DNA from: Globodera rostochiensis | Lineage: Eukaryota > Nematoda > Chromadorea > Rhabditida > Heteroderidae | Length of the DNA stretch: 64,000 nt | Direction of reading: 5' to 3' | Assembly (NCBI GenBank): GCA_018350325.1 | Contig: JAEVLN010000005.1 | Span: 320,142-384,141 of the forward strand | In this document: piece by piece, positions 43,528 to 53,089 of the stretch | How the letters are laid out: every line of letters starts with the position of its first letter | How positions within the stretch are numbered: the stretch's first letter is position 1 | The notes under the pieces: generated by a model | Told to the model about the DNA's origin: nothing | Databases searched by the model: none | The model's input: the letters and a program-made list of their open reading frames with translations, nothing else | Program-made: the position numbers and the translations under genes

Positions 43528-44437
43528 ATGGAAGAGTTTTGTATTTTAATTTTGGTGGCATTCTTCATAACAAAATCACTGGACAAAGCCGAATCCGTAC
43601 AATTGGAGGAATTGGAAGAATTGACACTCCAAACATTTGACGAATTATTCGTAGATGAATGGTGGGACAAAGATGAAGCCGCCGAAGATTTGCAAAGGTC
43701 GCCAACAAACTTTGGACAAAATGTCCATCACCAAATCGACCGGCAGAACACCCAAATTGGACAAATTGAACCCAATTCAACTGATCAGAATGCTGCTCTC
43801 ACAGAGTCTGATCACTCTGATAATAGCAAAAATTTCGAAGAAATGACTTTAAACAAAAAACGTAAAATTGTTGCCAAATTCCATGCAATTAAAGACGAAA
43901 TTAAGAAAAATGGAAAATATTCGGTAAAAGAAAGGAATCAAATTGAAGTGAAAATTGCTAAACATTTAAATGCCAATCGCAAAAAAATATATAAATGGAA
44001 AAAAGAATTAGGCCTAACTCATAACTTCTATGAAAAAGAAAAACGTAAACATTTGGTCGAGAAATTTTATCAGATAAAAGCCGAGTTAATGCGGGGCGGA
44101 CTCAAAAACTCTTATAATCACGAAATTGATAAAACTGTCGCAAAAAAGTTGGGCCTCTGTTTGGCAACAATTTACAGATGGAAACGAAAGCTTGGCCAAA
44201 CCAGTGAGTATTTGAAACCCAATTTTATTATATTTATTTTAATTAAATTTTACAGCACCAAATGAATACGCCCACAGCAAACAAAATGAATTGATGAAAC
44301 GTTATTATAAAATTAAAGGCAAAAATCCTAAAATTAGGGACGAGGACATTGCCAAAAACTTGAAAATTGGAAGAGTCACTTTGTACAGATGGAAAAAACA
44401 ATTTAAACTGGAGCAATTAGTAGTTAGACAACCGTGA
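43528..44437 (+). CDS. Secreted tri-HTH family protein, copy 11
   Basis: Exons 43528-44203 and 44256-44437 join across a 52-bp phase-1 intron (GTGAGT...TTTACAG), giving about 285 residues. The start follows the family rule: ATG after the conserved GCCCAATAAA leader. A signal peptide (MEEFCILILVAFFITKSLDKA) and LTLQTFDELFVDEWWDKDEA precede a single acidic repeat (DQNAALTESDHS). HTH units read IYKWKKEL, IYRWKRKL and LYRWKKQF. The tail is unique (LEQLVVRQP). A perfect-loop hairpin starts 33 bp after the stop. Confidence 0.87.
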
Positions 44438-44469
44438 CCGTTAGAAGGTGTGAAAGTGCGGGAAATTTT

Positions 44470-44508
44470 CCCGCACAAACCGGTGCCTATGGCACTGGTT
44501 TGTGCGGG
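44470..44508. repeat. 18-bp-arm hairpin after copy 11
   Basis: CCCGCACAAACCGGTGCC and GGCACTGGTTTGTGCGGG flank the loop TAT; 17 of 18 positions pair. It could be the end of a fold-back element or a 3'-UTR structure of copy 11; the following G-rich DNA favours the former. Confidence 0.6.
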
Positions 44509-45600
44509 AGTGGGTGCCTTTGGGGTCTGGTTTGGCCCTTTGAGTGGTGCCGCCGTCCAAAGGGTTTAGGGGGAGCTGTGGGGAGGGGCGTTAGGTGTCA
44601 AAATGATTAATGGGTTTTTTCGGGCATGGCAGTTCGGGATCCCGTGCCTATGGGGGGGGGGGGGGGGGTGGTATCTCTCTGAGGGTGTCGTGGCATAATA
44701 TGCCACGACATTACGTAATCGATGCCGAGGGGGGGGGGGGGTCAGCGGGGGAGAGGGTCAGCGGGGAGAAGGTCAGCGGGGGGGGGGGGGGGGGGGAGGG
44801 GGTCCGCGGAGGAAGGGTCCGCGAGGGTGAGGGGGGTCCGTTAAGGGTGAGGGGTTTGAATGATTCAAACCAATATAGCCAGAGGCAAATGGGGGATATG
44901 CCACTGGTGAAGGGAGGTCCCTTCGCGATTGCAAATCTCACCATTAGGGGGTGGGAAAAGAATGCCATCCACATACAATTCCCTTCATTTGACCCTCAAA
45001 TTGGTTTGGAGGTCAAATGGAGATACCTAACGGTGAGCGGGCAGAGGTCGCTTCGTGCATTCAGCACATCCCCCACCCCGGTTTTGAGTTGGGCGGGGCG
45101 GAGGGCAAATTTTGGACGCTCCACTCCACTTCATCCTATCGACCCATCACTCATTTATTTTTCTTATATTTCATCCTTTTCTTTCACCCCCCTCCCTCCT
45201 CAATTTATATATTTAATTTTAAATATTTTTATTAATAAAATACACAATTTCTAAATGATTAAACGCCACATTCTTTTTAAAACTTATCGTAATCTTTCAA
45301 TTTCTCATTTTAAAAAATTTCAACCCCAAATCATTTCACTTGAATTTTTCTGTTTAATTTAAAATTTTTTTATTAATTACAATTTTCAATTTCTATTTGT
45401 ATAACCCCTCTCATTCCTTTTAAAATTTTATCGTAAACTTTTCATTTATCATTTTAAAAATTTTCAACCCCCAATTTGAATTTTATTTTAAATTTAAAAA
45501 CTTGCACATTTAAATAAATTACTAAATAATTGCAAAATCACCTTTTTTAAATTTTGTTGCAAATTTTCTTCGTTTAAATAATTCAAAAAAAATTTTTGTA
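44509..45600. other. G-run region and AT-rich interval, no gene supported
   Basis: 44,640-44,850 consists of long G runs and GGGTCAGCGGGG / GGGTCCGCGG words; the frames open here are compositional. 45,015-45,240 has LTR-like signals (pyrimidine-rich, TATATA, AATAAA) but no partner. 45,240-45,600 is AT-rich. Confidence 0.3.
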
Positions 45601-45603
45601 TTG

Positions 45604-46212
45604 GCCCGGATCACCGGCCGGGGGAATTTTAAAAAAACTTAAAAGGCCCGGATCACCGGCCGTGAAGAATTTTAAAAAAATTAAAAAGGCCCGGATCACC
45701 GGCCTGGAGATATTTGGAATAAATTTGGCCAGGATTACCGGCCGTGGGGAATTTAAAAAAACTAAAAAGGCCCGGATCACCGGCCGTGGGGAATTTAAAA
45801 AACTAAAAAGGCCCGGATCACCGGCCTGGAGATATTTGGAATAAATTTGGCCAGGATTACCGGCCGTGGGGAATTTAAAAAAACTAAAAAGGCCCGGATC
45901 ACCGGCCGTGGGGAATTTAAAAAACTAAAAAGGCCCGGATCACCGGCCGGGGGAATTTTAAAAAAATTAAAAAGGCCCGGATCACCGGCCTGGAGATATT
46001 TGGAATAAATTTGGCCAGGATTACCGGCCGGGGGGGGGGGAATTTTGAATAAATTTGGCCCGGATCACCGGCCGGGGGGGGGGAATTTTGAATAAATTTG
46101 GCACGGATGACCTGCCGTTAGGATAATTTTAAGTTTTTAAAATTGGCACGGAACACCTGCCGTTAAATTAAATTATTCAAATTTTGTTTTGGCACGGATG
46201 GACCTGCCGTTA
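45604..46212. repeat. GGCCCGGATCACCGGCC satellite-like array
   Basis: Twelve or more near-palindromic GGCCCGGATCACCGGCC words recur about every 45-60 bp, separated by AT-rich spacers (GGGGAATTTAAAAAAACTAA). A higher-order pattern repeats the variant GGCCAGGATTACCGGCC after TTTGGAATAAATTT. Towards the right end the words decay to GGCACGGATGACCTGCCGTT. Non-coding. Confidence 0.8.
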
Positions 46213-46380
46213 GGATTAGGCTCAGGGGAAACCCAGCCGATAAATTTAATTAAAAAAAAAAAAATTCAATTTTTAAAAATTTGTTTGTTTTAATCCAAAC
46301 TTCTAGCTGTCATTCATTCATTCATTCATTCTTTCATTCTTCTTTCTTTTATTCCCGACACCACCCGCCTCCTCCAAAAC

Positions 46381-48499
46381 ATGGACCCCGAGGAAGATTG
46401 TATGTGTGGGGAGGCTTTGTACCCAGCAGAAACAACAATGCCTGATGAGTCAAGACAGGCTGTGGAACTCCCGTGTAAATGCAAAGCCTCACATATTGGA
46501 TGTTTGGCTTTGCATTTACGACGCGCGAGAACATGCCCATACTGCCGAAGGGTTGCCAGAACTGAGCAAACCACACCGACAGACCGCTGGAAGAATTTGG
46601 TTCGTGTGCACAACCAGCACATCCAGGTCAACATAAATGCCGGAGGAGGCATCTATACGGGCATTCGTAAGTTTAAATGAAAATTTTTTTTTTAAAACAT
46701 AGCTATTCTGTTAAATAATTAAAAATTTTAAAATAACAATTTTTTTTTTTTGTGAATTGACATATTTCAGCACCACGATCACCGCGCACGCCTTCTCCTC
46801 CAATTCAAGAACAGCAACAGCAGCAGCATCATCATCAGCAGCAGCAGCAACAGCATCATCATCATCGCCAGGAACAGAGACGTCGGGCTCCACAACAGTT
46901 GAACGACAACCGAAGATATGAGATATCTTCAATTGTCTGCTCGAGACGCTCAGCTGATGGCACATCACGTGAATTGAGAATCCATTGGTGTCGATTCGCG
47001 TATGCGCTCGACACATGGGAAAGCGAATCCTCCATTCAGTTGGTGAGTTTTATTGAAACAAGTTTAATTTATTTTGGTCAGACCGGTGCAATTAAGGGTT
47101 TAATTTTCAAATTTAAATTACAGCAAGCTCCTGCTATCTACGAATGTTGGTTGGATGCGCACGTCGACGGTTACACACCTCCACATGACACTATTTTTCC
47201 GTTGCGTCCAGCCGATTGGATGACAACGGTAAAAACGGGGCGTGCAACACCGCTCGTGGAATCGGCATATCCAGGGAGGAACGCCCGAAGACGTCTACCT
47301 GGTATTTAACAAATAATTTTTCAAAAATCGCCTTAAGCTTAAAATGTTTTCGGTTTGATTTTGGCCATTTTTGGAAATTCAAATTTTAGTTGAGGATCTA
47401 ATCGTTCTAAACGACGACGACGACGACGACGACAACAACAACAATGCCATTGCGCCGGAGGCGGACGCGGAGGCGATGACGGTGGTGGTGGCTGAAATGG
47501 AAGAGCCGGAGATGGTCATTGGTAATAGAGCAACACAAAGCTTCCGATTAAGTATTGTTTTAAGATGAACAAGTGCGAGATGGATCACCTGGACAACCCG
47601 GACAGCCTGTAGAAGAGCCGGTTCAACTCGAAGAACCTGAACACGGTTAAATTTAAAATTTCGAATTTAAAAACTTTAAATCGTCTACCTGGTATTTAAC
47701 AAATAATTTTTCAAAAATCGCCTTAAGCTTAAAATGTTTTCGGTTTGATTTTGGCCATTTTTGGAAATTCAAATTTTAGTTGAGGATCTAATCGTTCTAA
47801 ACGACGACGACGACGACGACAACAACAACAACAATGCCATTGCGCCAGAGGCGGACGCGGAGGCGATGACGGTGGTGGTGGCTGAAATGGAAGAGCCGGA
47901 GATGGTCTTTGGTAATAGAGCAACACAAAGCTTCCGATTAAGTATTGTCTTAAGATGAACAAGTGCGAGATGGATCACCTGGACAACCCGGACAGCCTGT
48001 AGAAGAGCCGGTTCAACTCGAAGAGCCTGAACACGGTTAAATTTAAAATTTCGAATTTAAAAACTTTAAATATAAAAATTTTTAAATCAGTTTAATTAAA
48101 ATATTTTGTTTTGCAGAATTTGACCAAAATGTTCGACGCGAAGATGACCAAGATGTTCAACCCGTTCATCCTGGAGCACCTGGACACGGCGGCAACCGTT
48201 TGCCAAGGAACCGTGGCAGGGTATGTTAATTTTATCAAATACCGTAATTTATTAAATTTAACAAATTTTAGAAAATAACGGGCGATGAAAGAAGACGCCG
48301 AAAACAGATGGAAGAAGCACCAGTCAGCGCAACAGTGCAGCATCATCATCACCATCATCATCATCATCATTATCAACAGCGTTCCCCTTTTTACCCCACT
48401 CCCCCAAACTGTTTTCACCCCCCTCCTCATCCTTTTCCTTCTCATCGTTCTGCCCCTCCCCCTTTTCCTCCTCATCGCCAAAATTTTTACTTTCAATGA
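46381..48499 (+). CDS. RING-finger and chromodomain protein with duplicated exons
   Basis: Nine exons join with matching phases: 46381-46666, 46771-47042, 47124-47301, 47390-47521, 47565-47645, 47780-47911, 47955-48035, 48117-48220 and 48272-48499 (about 497 residues). Residues 7-54 have a RING-like Cys/His set (CMC, then PCKCKASHIGC, then CPYC), closest in layout to RING-CH. A Gln/His-rich stretch follows. Residues about 145-190 look like a chromodomain, with the three cage aromatics in YEISSI, IHWCRF and DTWESES. Exons 4-5 (acidic, poly-Asp) are repeated as exons 6-7. The C-terminus is His/Pro-rich. A ubiquitin ligase with a chromatin-reading domain is inferred; I know no standard family with this layout. 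Confidence 0.75.
47302..48045 (+). repeat. 390-bp tandem duplication of two exons
   Basis: 47,290-47,680 and 47,680-48,070 are near-identical, differing in poly-GAC/AAC length and a few bases (GTCATTGG against GTCTTTGG). Both copies keep acceptors, donors and phase 1, so the duplication adds 71 residues to the protein without breaking the frame. Confidence 0.85.
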
Positions 48500-49231
48500 T
48501 GATATGTTGGCCAAGAAGAAAAGACCCACCGATTTCCTCTCTTGATGATTGAATTTTGTTTTTGTTGAAATCAAAGGATTTTTGTGTTTACCATTGGTTT
48601 TTAAGGAAATAAATATTTTGCATCGGAATTTCGGAAAAATTCCAAACAATAAAATTGGTTTTTGGAGATTGAATTTTATTTTGTTGAAATCAAAGGATTT
48701 TTTAGTTGACCAATCCAGGTCATAGATGGCCTAGGAGGGGGGGGGGGGTCGGCTTGAGCGCTGCGAGGTGTGATATTAGGGGGGGGGGGGGTAAGGGGGG
48801 AGAGGGTTTGCCGAGATTTCGCGTGCGATGTTGTACGCCAGACCGCCGGCGCTCAAATGGCAAGCCAACTGAACGCCCCCCCGTTTTTTATTTAATGATA
48901 GTTTGAGCTATTTTATATGAAATTAAAGGCATAAAAAATTTTCCACGTTAAATATTGATCAATCGAAAATGCGTAATGAGCAAAACTCGTTAAAACATTT
49001 TAAAATTTAAAATCGAATAAATTTTGAATTTATCTAGAAAAAAAAAAAGTCTTCCGGTTCCAATCGCTCTCGATCATTCTTGGGCATCAACATCGGCTGG
49101 ACGGGCCATCTGATATAAAATTTTTTTTAAATTTTGGTTTTTACAATAAAAAATTCAACCCAAATTTTGACCAAAGAGTTAATAGGATGAAATATATGAA
49201 TTTTAAGGGGTCTATCAAATTACGGCCCACC
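48500..49231. other. 3' flank and non-coding interval
   Basis: AATAAATATT near 48,606 and CAATAAAATTGG near 48,645 may be polyadenylation signals for the RING-chromodomain gene. GATTGAATTTTGTTTTTGTTG (48,546) is echoed at 48,667 as a short direct repeat. G-runs at 48,735 and 48,780. No gene. Confidence 0.35.
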
Positions 49232-50203
49232 CTACCAAAGCATGTAAGCCGAGCCCCATAACTTTCTTAATAGAGGCCGTAGACCCAAATTTTCTACCTC
49301 AGTCAAAGTTCGAGGGCTGCGAACCGCCATTGATGGAGTACCACCGCTCGGAACCGAAGCTAAAAATTGTGAATCAAAATTTTTGATCGTAACTTTTTTT
49401 TTTCACCTGTGAATTGTGTAGAAGTGCGGGGGCGCAGTTCAGTAAGCTGAACTGCGGCACGACGGTGGCGGCGGTGGGCACCCCACTTCCTATTCACAAC
49501 ATAGGAACGGAAGAAAACATTCTTCACGATGTAGCACGTAAAAAAGGAAAACTGAACAAAATTAAAACATAAAATTTTTTAAAATATAAATTAATTTTTA
49601 AAAATAACCAGAACAAAGAAAGTGAGAAGCTGCAAAATGATCAGCAAGGTCGAACATGAGCCAATGTCTTGTCCAATCTTTTCAAACGTAGAGTTGATCC
49701 CTAGTAAAAATTTTTGAACAATTTTCAATTGGTTTTAAAATAAATAACCCAGCGATTTCTCCGAAACAGCGGAGAGGTGCTCCGATATGTTTTTGATGAG
49801 ACTATGAGCACAAATGAGGGGCTTGGAATAAGGGCCCGGGCGGTAACACTGGTTATCAACAATGGGACAGATACATTCCGGGACCAAAACCCACGGGAGT
49901 TCGGTAGGGGAAGTGACAACAGGCATTGTTTTTCGCTAAAATTAATAAAAATACAAAAAATTATTTTATTTGAATGGATTTGGCAGGGGGGAGGGGGGTC
50001 AAATAGATGAAGACAACGCCATCGTTTGATGAATAAATGCGCAAATACTCAAACTCCATTCTCCATCCAAATCTTTGCCCCACCCCCAACCCCCCCCCCA
50101 ACATTCCGGCCAATAAAAGCAAAATAAATAACACAATGGTGAAAATGCCTTTCCAATGGCTCAAATGCCAATGCCGCACATTTGTGCATTGCTGATTGAG
50201 CAC
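49232..50203 (-). CDS. Predicted membrane protein with two hydrophobic segments (5' end uncertain)
   Basis: Exons 50018-50203, 49749-49935, 49609-49700, 49407-49551 and 49232-49359 join with matching phases and stay open to TAG at 49232. Hydrophobic segments are GIFTIVLFILLLLAGMLG in the first exon and STLLIILQLLTFFVL running into FSFFTCYIVKN across an intron. Between them lies a loop with several Cys (CICPIVDNQCY, KPLICAHS). The C-terminus is basic. The first exon has no ATG in frame (it opens at GTG after CTCAG), so an upstream exon is missing from the model. No family is recognised. Its place beside the RING, PAZ and polymerase genes makes it a possible component of the same element. Confidence 0.45.
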
Positions 50204-50477
50204 TGAGATTATAATTTTTTTCTCTTACGAATAACTCTCTCATTTTATTCCCTTTTCTTTACAATGACACGCCTCTCGAACAACTCTTTCACATAAGTTT
50301 ATTTTAAAGAATTAATCGGAAAATGATGTGAATAACAAAATACAAATGAGAAACTGAAATCATAAATAATTGAAAAGAGCTTACAATAGATCAAGTTAAT
50401 AAGAGAAGACGGTAAAGAGCATATAGCTAAATAAATGTTAAACTGTTCATGTATCAAATCAAGAATTTGTTATTGGT
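50204..50477. other. Intergenic, AT-rich
   Basis: Between the membrane-protein gene and the RING gene. A missing first exon of the membrane protein may lie here (an ATG with a GTAAGA donor sits near 50,230-50,243, but the implied intron would be too short). Confidence 0.3.
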
Positions 50478-51229
50478 TTAATGCTCCTTATAAAAGAAAG
50501 TGGTTGTATAACAATATGGACACTTTTTGGGGGCCGGTGAAAGGTTTACATGTTTAATCAAACATGATTTGCAAAGTACAACGTGCCCGCAAGCCCCATG
50601 GTAAACAGCTTGTGCGTCAAGGCACAAACAAAGCCCATTTTCATAAGGGTAGAACAGCCGCTCCGGTTCAATCACAGTTCCGTGGGGATTTCCCCAGCGC
50701 AGCAGCTTGAATCGCACCCAGTTGGCATGGGACAAAGCCTCAAGAGGACTTTCCGGGAAAGCAGCTTGCAGCACCAGCGGAGATGGAACTGCAACACCGA
50801 GTTGTGCCGAACGGCGCGCAAGCATGCGGGTGACGGCGAGAAGGCGAAGACAATGACGACAATCATTTTGATGGCATTCTCCGCTACTCACTGTTATAAA
50901 TTAGATGAATTAATACACTTATCATGATCATTTTAAAAAACAGGGAGGGACTAAAACCGATCAACAAAAGGGTTTCAAATACTTACTTGATAGACCCCAA
51001 CGATAAGGAGTCTGGATGCAGCGTCTGTTTGGCATTTTGTTTGCAAAGGTTAGGAGCAGGAAAAGATTTTTGAGACAATAAAGACCGAAACAAAAATTAA
51101 TCAATTTAATCCAAACAAAAGGAGGATAAACAATACTTGAGAATAAGAAGAAAATGTGCCGAAAATGATGCCGAAATGCCGTAACAGATGCTCCACCCCA
51201 GCCCCCCGATTGCCCCTTCCGACTGTCAT
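50478..51229 (-). CDS. RING-finger protein, IAP-like C-terminal RING
   Basis: Exons 51137-51229, 50987-51024 and 50478-50886 give a phase-consistent protein of about 179 residues; the join into exon 3 uses a GTGAG acceptor rather than a consensus one, so the N-terminus is tentative. The C-terminal about 50 residues hold a RING with Cys-x-Cys (LCLCLD), GACGHVVLCKSC and KKCPYC, the spacing of the RING at the end of IAP (inhibitor of apoptosis) proteins. No BIR domain is visible; upstream residues have a small Cys/His cluster (CHQNDCRHC). An E3 ubiquitin ligase role is inferred. Confidence 0.6.
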
Positions 51230-51444
51230 TAATCAAAATGGTCGCATAAGAAGCGATTCTTATTATTGAAAATATTCAAGTATGAAGGAAGCTCATTAAT
51301 TATCGCAGACTCCACCGAGAACGGTCAAGCCTTGCGATTCAAATTTGAGGGACGGTCTCACAAAAGCTGTTGAAATTTTATTCTCATTTTAAAAAATTCA
51401 AAAATAGAAAATAATATCGAGAGTGATTGATTTCTTTGGCTTGA

Positions 51445-51947
51445 TTATTGTCCTCCATTCTTCTGTTTATTCTTCGGAGGTGCAATGTAATCGGCGCTAC
51501 GGCAATTTGCCCAAGCGCAATCCTCGCACATCTCAAAGCTGGCCGAGAATTGCCCATTTGCCTGCCGAACCACTTTGTCCTTTCGGTTGTACAATTTTTG
51601 CCAGTCGTCTAGAAATATTTGTAAAATCTCGCAAAAATTTAAAATTTTTTACCGGAGCAAAGGTAAAACGCCAACATATATTTTCCCTTCATTAGCTTCC
51701 AAAGCTCTCTGTCTTCAACTTTGCGCCTCTTTGTTGATGGTGATGGCACCGACTCTTGCTTCTCGAGATCTGTCGTTGCTTCATCTTTCACCAAGGGCGT
51801 CGCTTTCTCTTCAGGAAATTCGGTCACTCCATCAACTGGGCGCTTTCGTTTGTTCAGCCATTTGCTTTCGCCAAATTTGGGTGGAGAGGATGTTACAGTA
51901 GTGGGCAGAGAGGACATTTCAATGGAAGAGGCCTTGGAAAAGGACAT
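51445..51947 (-). CDS. Small basic protein with nuclear-localisation motifs and C-terminal Cys cluster
   Basis: Exons 51653-51947 and 51445-51608 join across a 44-bp phase-1 intron (GTAAAA...TTTCTAG), giving about 152 residues. The start at 51947 is the first ATG. The N-terminal half is Ser/Pro/Lys-rich with KWLNKRKRP and STKRRKVEDRELW, both typical nuclear-localisation patterns. The C-terminal half has MCEDCAWANC, a possible metal site lacking a full zinc-finger set. No family is recognised. It is transcribed divergently from the PAZ gene across 244 bp, which suggests shared control. Confidence 0.55.
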
Positions 51948-52191
51948 TTTATTCGGATTATTCTAATTAGGACAACGATTGATCAGAAAAATGAAAATTG
52001 AATAAATGATTTGAGTGTTTCGGTAGGGGAGATTTTGGGATCTAAATTTCAGGATCAAAATGGGCGGAGCTTAGGAATTTTGTTGGAATTAAAAACCGCC
52101 CTAAATCAAAATCATTCATTAATTTCACTCTCATTTCATTGACCTAGTTAAAATTGACCATCTGTTTAGAATTTATTAATAATTCCAGAAC
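51948..52191. promoter_or_regulatory. Divergent promoter region between basic-protein and PAZ genes
   Basis: 244 bp separates two outward-facing start codons. The right side ends in TAATTCCAGAACATGG, where the CCAG just before the ATG could be a splice or trans-splice acceptor for the PAZ mRNA. No TATA box is clear. Confidence 0.35.
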
Positions 52192-52752
52192 ATGGTGCTT
52201 GTCAGCGATTTTACTGCCAAACATCTCAATTGTCCAACGAAATCATTGCGTGACCGTTTAAACCACCCGGAGGATCGAATAAGTGCACTCAGTCTGCTTA
52301 TTGGCCGCAAGGTACGGACAACCTACAAAGACCGGAATGGCATGAGCAAGGTTTTCTTTATTGACGGCATGACATCAAAGGGAGCCGCCTTTGTTCCCGC
52401 ATATGGACGATTGCGTCAGCCTTACAATATTAATGTGGCAGCTCATTTCTATGCGCGCCATCGTATAAAGCTTCATCAACCGTACGCCCCATGCATAATT
52501 GAGCGTTTTTCGGGAGGAGGCGAGGACCGGGTGTACCCACTAGAGCTGCTCGAACTAGTGGAGGAAGACAAAAACAACGGAGAAGCACAACGTTGGCTGG
52601 GAAAAATCTTTATGGAAAGAGACAAGGACAACATTGGCCAACGTCCAAATAGTTCATCTTCGAATGGCTCACCACTTGTCTTCCAAAATAATGAGGAAGA
52701 AGACAACACCGGGCGTGATGGATGCACTCAACCGTCATACACGTGTTGGTGA
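52192..52752 (+). CDS. Stand-alone PAZ-domain protein
   Basis: An uninterrupted frame of 186 residues. Residues about 5-35 (DFTAKHLNCPTKSLRDRL) resemble the Argonaute linker before PAZ. Residues about 38-125 follow the Argonaute PAZ pattern: GRKVRTTY, KVFFIDGMTSKGA, NVAAHFYARHRIKLHQPYAP with the Pro-Cys pair (APCI), and the final YPLELLELVEED. In Argonautes this fold grips the 3' end of guide RNA. There is no N, MID or PIWI domain: the protein finishes with a Ser/Asn-rich tail, the upstream neighbour starts 244 bp away and runs the other way, and the polymerase gene converges downstream. Binding of small-RNA ends or competition with Argonaute is an inference. Confidence 0.72.
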   Translation: MVLVSDFTAKHLNCPTKSLRDRLNHPEDRISALSLLIGRKVRTTYKDRNGMSKVFFIDGMTSKGAAFVPAYGRLRQPYNINVAAHFYARHRIKLHQPYAPCIIERFSGGGEDRVYPLELLELVEEDKNNGEAQRWLGKIFMERDKDNIGQRPNSSSSNGSPLVFQNNEEEDNTGRDGCTQPSYTCW

Positions 52753-53089
52753 TGCGCGCACACACGCTCATCTAAAAACACGCGTACACACATATTTTGG
52801 CGGCATAAATTTTGATAAATTTACACAAAATCACTAATTATTTAAAATTGCATCTTCTTAACCTTAATTATGCATTTTTCTACCCAAAAATGACATCTTC
52901 CAACTCTTATTTATTTTCAAACTTGCATTTCGCATATAATTATTTCAAAATTGCAACTTCTTAACCTTAATTATGCATTTTTCTACCCAAAAATGACATT
53001 TTCCAGCTTGTCATTATTTTAAAATTTCGTCTTTAATTTATTGTTTATGATAATAATAAATGGTTACAATATGAAAATACATGTGAAAT
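52753..53089. repeat. Convergent 3' intergenic with direct repeat
   Basis: 52,846-52,906 and 52,949-53,008 are near-identical (CTTCTTAACCTTAATTATGC, then TTTTTCTACCCAAAAATGAC), a direct repeat with a 103-bp period between the PAZ and polymerase stop codons. Confidence 0.7.

Noticed and set aside
44610..45254. 214-residue open frame through the G-run region
   Set aside because: It is poly-Gly produced by G runs; the non-repeat part has no domain and the frame depends on homopolymer length.
46381..48499. Polinton integrase as the identity of the chromodomain gene
   Set aside because: Integrases of that type have a zinc-binding HHCC and DDE core before the chromodomain; here the N-terminus is a RING-like finger and no DDE core is present.
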